From positions 930,001 to 994,000 of the forward strand of contig NZ_CACSJP010000001.1 of assembly GCF_902706095.1 (NCBI RefSeq): DNA of 64,000 nucleotides, written 5' to 3'. This document shows, piece after piece, positions 1 to 8,714 of the stretch. Made by a program: the position numbers and the translations under genes. The stretch's first letter is position 1. Each line of letters starts with the position of its first letter. Below the pieces are notes generated by a model. The model was not told where the DNA came from. It was given only the letters and a program-made list of their open reading frames with translations, and ran no database searches. Source of the stretch: Rhizobium sp. 18065. GTDB taxonomy: Bacteria > Pseudomonadota > Alphaproteobacteria > Rhizobiales > Rhizobiaceae.

Positions 1-311
1 ACGAGCAGCGGGATGCACAGATCCGGATCGTCGTGATGCAGTTCGAGTGTCACTGTGACTTCGCCGTCGCCATGGTCGATCGCCCGGGCCGCAACGCCTT
101 TGAAGGCACGGGCCGGCAGGGCGAAGGAGAGGGGAAGGCCGCTGCCAGGAAGGATTTTGCGCAGCACGGCGCCGCGTTCGTCGATGGTGATTGTCACATC
201 GCCTAAGGAGCCGTGCAATGCGTAGGAGACCTGCTGTGGGAACCGCGAGGGATCCAGTCGCAGAGTGGCTCCTGCCCAATCGGGCTTCATAACGGTGTTC
301 GTCATCTTCAT
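1..311 (-). CDS. DUF6101-like conserved protein, C-terminal part cut off by window edge
   Basis: An uninterrupted minus-strand reading frame runs from a start at 311 (alternatives at 305 and 290) to the left edge of the window, giving at least 103 residues. The translation begins MKMTNTVMKPDW and includes LDPSRFPQ and RAFKGVAARA, which resembles what I remember of the rhizobial DUF6101 family; its function is unknown. An AAGGG lies just upstream of the 311 start. The codon use is typical of the rest of the window. The family assignment is from memory and only moderately sure; that the frame is coding is more certain. The C terminus is outside the window. Confidence 0.6.
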   Translation of the reverse strand, partial: MKMTNTVMKPDWAGATLRLDPSRFPQQVSYALHGSLGDVTITIDERGAVLRKILPGSGLPLSFALPARAFKGVAARAIDHGDGEVTVTLELHHDDPDLCIPLL

Positions 312-700
312 GCTACCCTTGTTTTACCCGAGAGCGCGTCATGTGCTCGTCTGTTTGGGACTTCTCGTCCTCTGTAGGGGCAACATAGCCAGCGGCTGTT
401 CGAGACAGCTTAAAAATCGCGGTAAAAAAAACCTTGCAGTCTCAAATGGTTAGTTTTGTCGTACTGCGCAGGGTTGCTGAAATATGAAAATCGGGGCCGA
501 TCTATTCCAGATCGATACAGATGTCGGAATGCCGGGATGTGGGCCGGGATGTTGGAAGGCCGAGCCAGTATGCCGCCTGTTTCATGCGGCCGTCTCGAAA
601 AGCGCATTCGCAGCGTTTCTTCACAAAGATATAAAGCTCCGAGCAAGGATTAAGGCGCATGATGCGATTCGCATAATTCGATTTTTCTGCCGAGGACGCG
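312..700. other. Intergenic region, no gene recognised
   Basis: This stretch of about 390 bases lies between two divergently transcribed genes. The short open frames in it have no convincing ribosome binding site or recognisable product. It must hold the promoters for the DUF6101-like gene and the DUF1217 gene. I see no clear operator, repeat or hairpin apart from a GAGGAC ribosome binding site close to the 701 start. Confidence 0.4.
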
Positions 701-2887
701 ATGGTTTCCACATATCTGAGCTACGATCTTGCGACGCGAGATATGAAGTCGAGCCTGAACCGCGTCGCCTCTGACAGCCAGGTTGCGCGCGAAACCGCGT
801 ATTTCGAAGAGAATATCGGCAACGTCACGTCAGTGGATGAATTCCTCGACGACTACCGCCTCTATTCCTTTGCAATGAAGGCCCATGGTCTCGAGGAGAT
901 GACCTATGCCAAGGCCTATATGAAAAAGGTCCTGGAAAGCGATCTCAGCGAAAGCTCCAGCTTCGCCAACGTCCTGTCCGATGATCGATATCGCAATTTC
1001 GCCGCCGCTTTCCAGTTCACCGGCCAGACCAAGGATTCCCAGACGTCGGCGCAGGAAACCAAGCTGCTTGCGCTTCTGGATGAGCAGCTCGTTGCCGAAA
1101 ACGACGCGATCGAGACCGAAACCTACTATTACGAGTCGGCGATCGACACCGTCACCTCGGCCGACAGCCTGGTCAAGAACACCCGCCTGTTCAATTATGT
1201 TCTCGATGCCTATGGCATCGACGGCACCTATTACACCAAGGAACATTTCACCAAGATCCTGACCAGCGATCTCAGTGACAGCACAAGCTACGTGAACCAG
1301 TTGGTGGAAAACGACGCGTCGAATTCGGCGGCCTTCCTCAAAATGGCCCAGGCGTTCAGCTTCAACACCGATGGCTCCCTTTCCGGAACGACGGCCCAGA
1401 GCGCCGAACAGAAGGAAGGTACTGTCGCTCTCTATATCGAGGAAGAGCAGACCTACGCCTCCGAATACTATCTGCAGCGCGAAAAAGCCTATTATACCGC
1501 GCAGATCGCCAATGTGACCACGGTCGAGGACATCACCGGCGACGAGCGGCTGTTCAACTATGTCAAGACCGCCCTGGAGCTTGACGGAACGGTGACCGCT
1601 TCGGTGTTCAAGTCGATCGTCACCAGTGACGTCAGTGCCTCGAGCAACTACGCCATCACCAATGGCGGCAGCGCATGGGTCGCGGTTGCGCAAAAGTTCA
1701 ATTTCGGCACGGACGGCAACGTCCAGACGGGCTATTCGGCGCAGGGCAGCGCCCAGCTTGCATCGACGCATACCGGCTTTGCCGAATTTTACGATGACGA
1801 AAGCGAAGAGATGAAGACGTCGACCATCGACTACTTCACCGAAAAAATGGCCGAGATCACCAGTGTCGACGATCTCCTGGACAACAGTTCGCTTCGCCTG
1901 ATGTTGCAGCGGGCTTTCGGATTTGAAGGAGACGAATTCAGCAATTCCGAGCTGCGCAGGGTCCTGACCAGCGACATCACTGATCCGAACAGCTACGCCA
2001 ACAAGTCGAAGGATTCTCGCCTGATCGAAATGGCGACCTTGTTCAACTTCGACAGCGAAGGTGAAGCCAAGGCGCCGTTGCAGGCGCAAAACCAGGCGAC
2101 TGCGACCAATATCGCCAAGGACTACATCGTCAAGCAGATCCTCTACCTGGAGGGTGACGAGCAGACGACGGCAAAGGAAGCGGCCACCAAGGAATCTGAA
2201 TATTATCAGGAGCAGATCGCCAGCATCCGCACCGCTGACGAACTTCTGGCTGATCGGCGTGTCGTCGATGTCGTGCTCGGCGCATTCGGCTTCGACGGCG
2301 ACGAGGTGACGGACGACTTCCTCAAGCAGTTGTTTGCGTCGGATCTCGAGGATCCGAAGAGCTTCGCGAACCAGCAGACCGATACCAAATGGGCGGAACT
2401 GCTCGCGTCCTTCAACTTCGACAGCGAGGGCAATCTGACCGATGACACCGTCGGTACGGTACAGCAGCGCGGCGAAACGCTCGAAACCATCAATCTCTAC
2501 CTGCGCCAGACGTTTGAAGAGAGCGAAGGCGAAAGCAATCAGGGTGTTCGCCTTGCTCTTTATTTCGAGCGCACGGCACCGACATTGACCGATGCCTATG
2601 ACCTGATCGCCGATGAGGCGCTGCTGGAAGTCTTCCGCACCACGTTCGGCTATTCGGAAGAATTCTCCAACATGGACGTCGACATGCAGGCGAAGATCGT
2701 CGAGGACAATATCACGCTCTCGGATTTCCAGGATCCGGCGAAGATGGAGCGCTTCCTGCAGCGTTACACGGCCATGTATGACACCGAGAACGCCAGTTAC
2801 GACACGTCCGCACTGTCCATTCTCCAGGGCAGCGGCGGCGGGATCTCCGCCGATCTCCTGACCACGCTTGCCGGCTTGAAATATTAG
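701..2887 (+). CDS. Large DUF1217 repeat protein
   Basis: This 728-residue protein is built from about six copies of the same unit, spaced roughly 115 residues apart. Each unit carries a pattern like YY..I..VTSV..L..D.RL...V..A.G, a central SDLSD/SDVSA/SDITD motif, and an end such as FNFDSEG (units begin near residues 34, 142, 265, 375, 503 and 620). This is the DUF1217 signature. DUF1217 proteins are common in rhizobia, sometimes coded near flagellar genes, but the function is not established. There is no signal peptide or membrane segment, and the protein is acidic. The start at 701 follows a GAGGAC ribosome binding site. It is a single-gene unit closed by a strong terminator at about 2942-2973. 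Confidence 0.85.
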   Translation: MVSTYLSYDLATRDMKSSLNRVASDSQVARETAYFEENIGNVTSVDEFLDDYRLYSFAMKAHGLEEMTYAKAYMKKVLESDLSESSSFANVLSDDRYRNFAAAFQFTGQTKDSQTSAQETKLLALLDEQLVAENDAIETETYYYESAIDTVTSADSLVKNTRLFNYVLDAYGIDGTYYTKEHFTKILTSDLSDSTSYVNQLVENDASNSAAFLKMAQAFSFNTDGSLSGTTAQSAEQKEGTVALYIEEEQTYASEYYLQREKAYYTAQIANVTTVEDITGDERLFNYVKTALELDGTVTASVFKSIVTSDVSASSNYAITNGGSAWVAVAQKFNFGTDGNVQTGYSAQGSAQLASTHTGFAEFYDDESEEMKTSTIDYFTEKMAEITSVDDLLDNSSLRLMLQRAFGFEGDEFSNSELRRVLTSDITDPNSYANKSKDSRLIEMATLFNFDSEGEAKAPLQAQNQATATNIAKDYIVKQILYLEGDEQTTAKEAATKESEYYQEQIASIRTADELLADRRVVDVVLGAFGFDGDEVTDDFLKQLFASDLEDPKSFANQQTDTKWAELLASFNFDSEGNLTDDTVGTVQQRGETLETINLYLRQTFEESEGESNQGVRLALYFERTAPTLTDAYDLIADEALLEVFRTTFGYSEEFSNMDVDMQAKIVEDNITLSDFQDPAKMERFLQRYTAMYDTENASYDTSALSILQGSGGGISADLLTTLAGLKY

Positions 2888-2941
2888 TTCTGATTCCCTT
2901 CGGCAGCGCTGCTGGTGCTGTCGCATTTGATCTCGATTTAA

Positions 2942-2973
2942 AACCTGCCGCGACTTGCCGGCAGGTTTTTTTT
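2942..2973 (+). terminator. Rho-independent terminator after the DUF1217 gene
   Basis: A perfect 9-bp stem AACCTGCCG/CGGCAGGTT with a short loop is followed by a run of T. It ends the DUF1217 transcript immediately before the mod operon promoter region. Confidence 0.88.
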
Positions 2974-2978
2974 GAACT

Positions 2979-3006
2979 ATCGATGTATCCATTGGGATAT
3001 ATCGAT
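2979..3006. promoter_or_regulatory. Putative ModE operator upstream of modA
   Basis: The arms ATCGATGTATCC and GGATATATCGAT form an inverted repeat matching at 11 of 12 positions around a 4-base spacer. It resembles known ModE sites, which have ATCG...TATA half-sites in inverted orientation. It lies just before the modA ribosome binding site, so a bound repressor would block the promoter. A modE gene lies 3 kb away facing modC, which fits molybdenum-responsive repression of modABC. Binding itself is inferred. Confidence 0.75.
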
Positions 3007-3021
3007 GCGGAGGCTCGCGTG

Positions 3022-3831
3022 GTGAGCAAGTTTTGGAAACGAATGGCGGCTGGCAGCCGTATAGCCGTTGCCGTTGCAGCAATTTGGGCCGCCCCCTCGA
3101 CTGCCCCCTCGGCCGCTTTCGCCGCTGAACCGGTGACGGTATTCGCAGCCGCAAGTCTCAAGGAAAGCGTGGAGAAAGTCGCGATCGACTGGAAGGCGGA
3201 AACCGGCAACGAAGTGCGCCTGTCCTTTGCCGGAAGCTCGGCTCTTGCCAAGCAGATCGAAGAAGGTGCCCCGGCCGACGTTTTCATTTCCGCTGACCTG
3301 AAATGGATGGATCACCTCGACAAGGCCGGCAAGATCAAATCCGACACCCGGGTCAACCTGCTCGGCAACCGCATCGTGCTTGTCGCGCCGAAGGGCTCGT
3401 CGCTGAAAGCCAGTATCACGACCGGCTTTCCGCTCGCCGAACTTCTCGGCGATGGCCGTCTGTCCATGGCCAATGTCGATGCCGTGCCGGCCGGAACCTA
3501 TGGCAAGGCAGCCCTGGAAAATCTCGGTGTCTGGGATACCGTGAAGGACAAGGTTGCCCAGGCCGAGAACGTGCGTGCGGCCCTGCTTCTTGTGGCGCGC
3601 GGCGAAGCGCCTCTCGGCATTGTCTATGAGACCGATGCCAGGGTTGATCCTTCGGTGACGATCCTCGATCATTTCCCGGAAGACAGCCACAAGCCCATCG
3701 TCTATCCGGCCGCTCTGACCGCAGACAACGCAAACGCGAACGCCGCCGCCTTCCTCGCTTACTTGCAGGGTGCCAGAGCGCATGCCATCTTCACCGAAGC
3801 TGGCTTCACGGTCCTCGCCAAAACGAACTGA
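3022..3831 (+). CDS. modA: Molybdate ABC transporter, periplasmic binding protein
   Basis: ModA captures molybdate (and tungstate) in the periplasm and passes it to ModBC. The protein has an N-terminal signal sequence ending near AAFAAEP, then the family hallmarks VFAAASLKES, FAGSSALAKQI, GAPADVFISAD and NVDAVPAGTYGKAAL, and about the usual length (269 residues). I choose the GTG at 3022 because a GGAGG lies at 3009-3013; an in-frame ATG at 2983 lies inside the ModE operator and has no ribosome binding site. It is the first gene of modABC, with a 73-base gap to modB. Confidence 0.93.
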   Translation: MSKFWKRMAAGSRIAVAVAAIWAAPSTAPSAAFAAEPVTVFAAASLKESVEKVAIDWKAETGNEVRLSFAGSSALAKQIEEGAPADVFISADLKWMDHLDKAGKIKSDTRVNLLGNRIVLVAPKGSSLKASITTGFPLAELLGDGRLSMANVDAVPAGTYGKAALENLGVWDTVKDKVAQAENVRAALLLVARGEAPLGIVYETDARVDPSVTILDHFPEDSHKPIVYPAALTADNANANAAAFLAYLQGARAHAIFTEAGFTVLAKTN

Positions 3832-3904
3832 CCCGAACAACCTGATCCAACCAAACGACCCACAGCAATTGACCAGGCCTTGAGACTGCAACCAGGATGA
3901 CCGC

Positions 3905-4597
3905 GTGACGCTGACAGCTGAGGAATGGACCGCTATGCTGCTCAGCCTGAAGGTCGCGGCCGTTGCCGTGGTCTTTTCGCTGCCCGTGGGCATCGCCGTT
4001 GCCTGGCTGTTGTCGCGCCGTGAGTTCTGGGGCAAGACCCTGCTCAATGGCCTGGTCCATCTGCCGCTGATCATGCCGCCGGTGGTGACCGGCTATCTGC
4101 TGCTCATCACCTTCGGGCGCAAGGGTAGTGTCGGCGTCTTCCTCGAAAGCTGGTTCGGCCTCGTCTTTTCCTTCCGCTGGACAGGGGCTGCCCTTGCCGC
4201 AGCCGTGATGGGCTTTCCGCTTCTTGTGCGTTCCATTCGCCTGTCCATGGATGCCGTGGATCGCCGGCTGGAAGCCGCAGCCTCCACCCTTGGAGCGCCG
4301 CCGGCCTATGTTTTCCTGACCGTAACCCTGCCGCTGGTCCTTCCGGGCATTGCTGCCGGTGCCATCCTCGCTTTCGCCAAGGCGATGGGCGAATTTGGTG
4401 CGACGATCACCTTTGTCTCCAATATTCCCGGCGAAACCCAGACGCTTGCGAGTGCCATCTACACCTATACTCAGGTGCCGGGCGGTGATGTTGCCGCCAT
4501 GCGGCTGACCCTGATCTCGATTGCGATTTCCTTCGCTGCGCTGATTGCTTCCGAAGTTCTCGCCCGCCGGCTGGCCGCACGCATGGGAGAGGGCTGA
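3905..4597 (+). CDS. modB: Molybdate ABC transporter permease
   Basis: This is the inner-membrane channel subunit of the molybdate importer. Its 230 residues contain five or so hydrophobic segments and the binding-protein-dependent permease (EAA) loop, EAAASTLGAPPAYVFLTV, which docks onto the ATPase. The N terminus includes LPVGIAVAWLLSRREFWGK, as in ModB. Translation starts at a GTG (3905) 8 bases after a CAGGA. The stop codon overlaps the modC start by one base (TGATG), implying coupled translation. Confidence 0.93.
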   Translation: MTLTAEEWTAMLLSLKVAAVAVVFSLPVGIAVAWLLSRREFWGKTLLNGLVHLPLIMPPVVTGYLLLITFGRKGSVGVFLESWFGLVFSFRWTGAALAAAVMGFPLLVRSIRLSMDAVDRRLEAAASTLGAPPAYVFLTVTLPLVLPGIAAGAILAFAKAMGEFGATITFVSNIPGETQTLASAIYTYTQVPGGDVAAMRLTLISIAISFAALIASEVLARRLAARMGEG

Positions 4598-5682
4598 TGC
4601 TGGACATCGCCATACGCCATGAGCAGGGAGGCTTTACGCTGGACGCGGATCTTCAGATCGGTGAAGGCCTGACGGCGCTGTTCGGCCCTTCCGGTTCCGG
4701 CAAGACGACGCTGATCAATCTGGTTGCCGGCCTTGTCCGGCCAGAGCAGGGACAGATCCGGCTTTCGGGCGAAACCTGGAGCGACAGCGATCATGGTATC
4801 TTCCTGCCGCCGCATCGCCGGCGCATCGGCTATGTCTTCCAGGAGCCGCGCCTCTTTCCGCATCTGACGGTGCGCCAGAACCTTGCTTATGGCGAACGCC
4901 TCTTGCCGCGCACCGAACGCCGCGAAAACCTGTCGCGCGTCGCCGATCTTCTGGGTCTTTCCGCTTTGCTGGATCGCCGCCCGCAACATCTGTCGGGCGG
5001 AGAAAAGCAGCGCGTGGCGTTGGGCCGTGCGCTGATGGCAAGTCCGCGGCTGCTGCTGATGGACGAGCCGTTGTCGGCCCTCGACAGCGAACTGAAGCTA
5101 CAGATCCTGCCGGATATCGAGCGCATCCGCGACGAGGTCGGCATTCCGATCCTTTATGTCAGCCATTCGGTCGAGGAAGTGGCGCGCCTCGCCACCCGCG
5201 TCGTTGTCCTTGAACGCGGCAAGACCATTGCCATCGGTGCGCCGGATGCGCTTCTGTCCACTGTGCCGCGCGGTGCCGGTGCCCTGCCGGCCGGCAACTT
5301 CATCTCCGCGATCATCACCGCCCATCATGAGGCCGACGGGCTGACAGAGGCGCTGTCCGGTGCAGGCCCCCTGTTTATCCGGGCGGTCGAATTGCCTCTC
5401 GGCACCGAAATCCGCGTCTTTGTCCCGGTCGCCGATATCATGCTGGCCACCGCCGAGGTGAACGGTCTCTCGGCCCTCAATCGCCTGGCCGGCCGGATCA
5501 CCGATATCCAGCGGGAAAATGGCTCAGCCGTCGCGGTCGTAGTCGATTGCAGCGGCGAGCGCGTGGCCGTCGAGGTCACCCGTCGTTCGGCAACCCAGCT
5601 TGGGCTCGCCATCGGCAAGCCGGTCCATCTGCTGTTCAAGACGGTGTCGATTGCACCGGAAGGCCTGTTTCGACGCGCCTGA
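4597..5682 (+). CDS. modC: Molybdate ABC transporter ATPase
   Basis: This is the energising subunit of the molybdate importer. Visible motifs are Walker A (GPSGSGKTTL), Q-loop region (FQEPRLFPHLTV), signature LSGGEKQRVALGRAL, Walker B (LLLMDEP) and the H-loop (VSHSVEEV). The C-terminal part after about residue 290 (LNRLAGRITDIQ...VAVEV) is the TOBE/MOP domain typical of ModC, which can bind molybdate and give feedback. At 361 residues it is full length. The gene ends one base from the end of the convergent modE gene, leaving no space for a normal terminator between them. Confidence 0.94.
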   Translation: MLDIAIRHEQGGFTLDADLQIGEGLTALFGPSGSGKTTLINLVAGLVRPEQGQIRLSGETWSDSDHGIFLPPHRRRIGYVFQEPRLFPHLTVRQNLAYGERLLPRTERRENLSRVADLLGLSALLDRRPQHLSGGEKQRVALGRALMASPRLLLMDEPLSALDSELKLQILPDIERIRDEVGIPILYVSHSVEEVARLATRVVVLERGKTIAIGAPDALLSTVPRGAGALPAGNFISAIITAHHEADGLTEALSGAGPLFIRAVELPLGTEIRVFVPVADIMLATAEVNGLSALNRLAGRITDIQRENGSAVAVVVDCSGERVAVEVTRRSATQLGLAIGKPVHLLFKTVSIAPEGLFRRA

Positions 5683-5683
5683 C

Positions 5684-6070
5684 CTATTCGCGCTCCGGCT
5701 TTTCCGGCTTGCCCGTTTCAAATTCGCGGTTCATCGCCTGATCGAGCCAGTCAAGCTCCGCCGCCAAAGCCTTCCGGCTCTCGCTATCCATCCGTCGGCA
5801 GCAGGCGAGCAGTCTCTCCCCAAACGGCGTCAGTCCGGCACCGCCACCGCTCTTGCCGCCATGGCGGGTGAAGATCGACGGTTCGGTGAACATGCGGTTG
5901 ATCTCGTCGGCAAGCAGCCATGCCCGGCGGTAGGACATGCCGATCGCAGCCCCCGCCGCCCGGATCGATCCATGCTCGACGATCAGCGCCAGAAGCTCCG
6001 CCTTGCCCGGACCGAGACGCGCTCCGTTGGCAAGGTCGATCCTGAACGTCAGGCGCGTCTCCTTGGCCAT
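5684..6070 (-). CDS. modE: One-domain ModE-type transcriptional regulator
   Basis: This 128-residue protein corresponds only to the N-terminal winged helix-turn-helix of ModE (GPGKAELLALIVEHGSIRAA, then GMSYRRAWLLADEIN). The two molybdate-binding (MOP) domains found in E. coli ModE are missing, so it must sense molybdenum status in another way or not at all. It begins 2 bases after the stop of the FAD oxidase gene and is the last gene of a tsaC-oxidase-modE operon. It converges on modC and probably binds the palindrome at 2979-3006. One-domain ModE proteins are known in Agrobacterium. Confidence 0.85.
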   Translation of the reverse strand: MAKETRLTFRIDLANGARLGPGKAELLALIVEHGSIRAAGAAIGMSYRRAWLLADEINRMFTEPSIFTRHGGKSGGGAGLTPFGERLLACCRRMDSESRKALAAELDWLDQAMNREFETGKPEKPERE

Positions 6071-6072
6071 GG

Positions 6073-7500
6073 TCAGTCGATCACTTTGCCGGGGTTCATG
6101 ATCCCCTTCGGATCGAAAGCCTGCTTGATCCGCCGCATCAGCTCGGTCTCGATCGCCGGCCGGCTGGCGGCAAGCTCGTCGCGCTTCAACTGGCCGACAC
6201 CATGTTCGGCGGAAATCGAGCCGTTATGCGCATGCACGATCCCGTGCACCACGGCATTCATCTCGCGCCAACGGCCGATGAATTGGGCCTTGTCGGCACC
6301 CACCGGCTGGCTGATATTGTAGTGGATATTGCCGTCACCGAGATGACCGAAAGCGCAGATGCGGGCGTCTGGCATCACCCGGCGCACGGCCTCGTCGGCT
6401 TCGCTCAGAAAGGCTGGAATGCGCGACACAGGCACTGACACGTCATGCTTTATCGAGCCGCCTTCCGGCCGCTGTGCCTCCGACATGCTCTCGCGCAGAT
6501 GCCAGAATGCTTCTTGCTGGCCAAGCGAACTGGCAATCGCCGCGTCCGCGATCAGGCCGGCCTCGAAGGCGTCTTCCAGCAGCGCCTGGATCATCGCATC
6601 GGCCGTCTCGGCGGAATCGGAGGTGGAAATATCGATCAGCACATACCAGGCATGGGCCGAGGGCAGGGGATCGCGCACGCCGGGGATGTGCTTCGTGGTG
6701 AACTCGATGCCGAGGCGCGGCATCAGTTCGAACCCGGTCAGCGCCGTGCCGCAATGCTGCGATGCCTTCTCGAACAGCGCCAGCGCCTGTGCAGGGCTAT
6801 CGAGACCGGCAAAGGCCACCTGCTTGCCGCGCGGGCGCGGATACATTTTCAACACCGCGCCTGTGATGATGCCGAGCGTGCCTTCCGCGCCGATGAACAG
6901 GTCGCGCAGGTCATAGCCGCTATTGTCCTTTTTCAGCCGGCGCAGCCCGTCCCAGATCTCGCCGGTCGGCAGGACCACTTCGAGCCCGAGGCAGAGTTGG
7001 CGCATATTGCCATAGGCGAGCACGGCCGTGCCGCCGGCATTGGTCGACAGATTGCCACCGATCCGGCAGGACCCTTCAGAACCGAGCGACAGCGGAAACA
7101 GCCGGTCATGCGCTTCCGCCGCTTTCTGGACATTTGCCAGAACGCAGCCGCCATCGACGATGATCACATCGGCAAGCGCATCGACTTCGCGGATACGGTT
7201 CATCCGCTCCAGTGAAAGCAGAACATCGTCGCTGCCCTCGCGCGGCACCTGTCCACCGACAAGGCCGGTGCCGCCGCTGACCGGCACGATCGGCGTTCCG
7301 GTTTCGCTGGCGAGTTTCAGGATTGCCGAAACCTCTGCCGTGCATGCCGGCTTCAGCACCAGTGGCGACGAGCCATGATAAAGTCCGCGATTTTCGGTGA
7401 GGTAAGGCTTGATATCGTCCTGCAGGACCAGCGCATGGGCTTCTCCGACGATATCGATGAAGGCGCGCAGCGTCTCGGCTCGCGTCAATGTCATGCTCAT
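6073..7500 (-). CDS. FAD-linked oxidase, D-2-hydroxyacid dehydrogenase type
   Basis: This 475-residue flavoprotein has the PCMH-type FAD-binding domain in its first half (PVSGGTGLVGGQ, SLGSEGSCRIGGNLSTNAGG, LFIGAEGTLGIIT) and the FAD-linked oxidase C-terminal domain (AFGHLGDGNIHYN, SISAEHGVGQLKRDEL, FDPKGIMNPGKV). The family oxidises D-lactate, glycolate or D-2-hydroxyglutarate; the overall pattern is closest to D-2-hydroxyglutarate dehydrogenase-like proteins, but the exact substrate cannot be read from sequence. Its start overlaps the stop of the upstream tsaC-like gene by 4 bases and its stop is 2 bases from modE, so the three are co-transcribed. Confidence 0.88.
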   Translation of the reverse strand: MSMTLTRAETLRAFIDIVGEAHALVLQDDIKPYLTENRGLYHGSSPLVLKPACTAEVSAILKLASETGTPIVPVSGGTGLVGGQVPREGSDDVLLSLERMNRIREVDALADVIIVDGGCVLANVQKAAEAHDRLFPLSLGSEGSCRIGGNLSTNAGGTAVLAYGNMRQLCLGLEVVLPTGEIWDGLRRLKKDNSGYDLRDLFIGAEGTLGIITGAVLKMYPRPRGKQVAFAGLDSPAQALALFEKASQHCGTALTGFELMPRLGIEFTTKHIPGVRDPLPSAHAWYVLIDISTSDSAETADAMIQALLEDAFEAGLIADAAIASSLGQQEAFWHLRESMSEAQRPEGGSIKHDVSVPVSRIPAFLSEADEAVRRVMPDARICAFGHLGDGNIHYNISQPVGADKAQFIGRWREMNAVVHGIVHAHNGSISAEHGVGQLKRDELAASRPAIETELMRRIKQAFDPKGIMNPGKVID

Positions 7501-8492
7501 GCACTGTTTCCTTCCGCATCGCGCGGGGCAGCAGCCCGCACCAGCCGGTCGTTGATCGCTTCGCCGAGCCCGTGATCCGGAATGGTGACGACGGCGATGC
7601 CTTGCGCCCCGCTTGCATCGGCTCGTTTCAGGTAGTCGAACAGATTGGCCGCTGCCTCCGCCAGATCGCCGGCGGGGCTGAGGTTCAGAACCATCACGGC
7701 GTCGGCCTCTCCGCTGATCGGCGTAGCGCCGAATGCGACAAGCGCTTCCTCTTTTGCCACGGAAGTGACATTCAGCCGTACGGTGGCATTGGGCGCATAG
7801 TGCGAGGCAAGCATGCCGGGGGCCTCGATGATCGCTGTGCCGGCCACCTTCGGGCGCTCGACCGCCATGCCGGCAAAGGCCTCGATGGCTTCGACGGACA
7901 CGCCGCCGGGTCGCAACAGGCGTATCTGCCCGTCCTCGATCTTGAGAATGGTCGATTCGACCCCGACCTCGCAGGCGCCGCCGTCGATCACCAGATCGAT
8001 CTTGCCGCCGAGATCGTCATCGACATGGGCGGCCGTGGTCGGGCTGATTTTGCCGGAAGAATTGGCGCTTGGTGCGGCAAGCGGCCGACCGAAATGCCGG
8101 ATCAGGTCGCCGGTGAAGCCGACAGGCACGCGGATGCCGACACTGTCGAGCCCGGCTGTCGCCAGCGGATGGATGTCGCTTTCCGGCTTGAGCGGCAGGA
8201 CCAGCGTCAGGGGCCCCGGCCAGAAATGTTCGGCCAGCCGGCGCGAAAGCGGATCGAAATCTGCATGCTGTTCCGCCATTTCAAGGTTGGCCATGTGACA
8301 GATCAGCGGATTGAAGCGCGGCCGGCCCTTGGTCTGGTAGATGCTGGTAATCGCTGCCGGATTGGTTGCGTCGGCAGCAAGGCCATAGACGGTCTCGGTC
8401 GGGATCGCCACCGGACGGCCGAGCGCAAGAATGACCGATGCGGCGTTGATCGCCTCATCCATGCCGCTGCCGATTGCGATGATCCGGGCCAT
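7497..8492 (-). CDS. L-threonylcarbamoyladenylate synthase (Sua5 type)
   Basis: The protein makes threonylcarbamoyl-AMP from threonine, bicarbonate and ATP, the first step towards t6A37 in ANN-decoding tRNAs. The YrdC domain fills the first 200 residues (PTETVYGLAADA, KGRPRFNPLICH, WPGPLTLVLPL, PSANSSGKISPT), followed by the C-terminal Sua5 domain (GMLASHYAPNATVRL), making 331 residues: the long Sua5 form rather than short TsaC. It is the first gene of the operon with the FAD oxidase and modE. No functional link between tRNA modification and molybdenum control is obvious. Confidence 0.92.
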   Translation of the reverse strand: MARIIAIGSGMDEAINAASVILALGRPVAIPTETVYGLAADATNPAAITSIYQTKGRPRFNPLICHMANLEMAEQHADFDPLSRRLAEHFWPGPLTLVLPLKPESDIHPLATAGLDSVGIRVPVGFTGDLIRHFGRPLAAPSANSSGKISPTTAAHVDDDLGGKIDLVIDGGACEVGVESTILKIEDGQIRLLRPGGVSVEAIEAFAGMAVERPKVAGTAIIEAPGMLASHYAPNATVRLNVTSVAKEEALVAFGATPISGEADAVMVLNLSPAGDLAEAAANLFDYLKRADASGAQGIAVVTIPDHGLGEAINDRLVRAAAPRDAEGNSA

Positions 8493-8714
8493 GTCCCTGC
8501 CTTGTTAGCTTTGTTCCCTGTGTCCTTAGCGTGTTCCAACATGCACGATCAAATGCCTTTTTTGATGAGCACGAGCATACATTGTTCCACAGTAAATTTT
8601 GAGGGGATCTGGCAATACTAAAATTTTATATATCGATGTAACCGAAAGAAAGAGTTCTTCTGCCTATAGTCACGGCTAACGAGACAAAAGCCGACTCAAG
8701 CCGGGAAGCCAAAG

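Noticed and set aside
2983-3021. ATG at 2983 as the modA start
   Set aside because: It lies inside the ModE palindrome and has no ribosome binding site; the GTG at 3022 has GGAGG.
830-3154. Very long minus-strand open frame opposite the DUF1217 and modA genes
   Set aside because: It is the complement of a clearly coding plus-strand repeat protein and crosses a terminator and a promoter; high GC content makes long antisense frames common.
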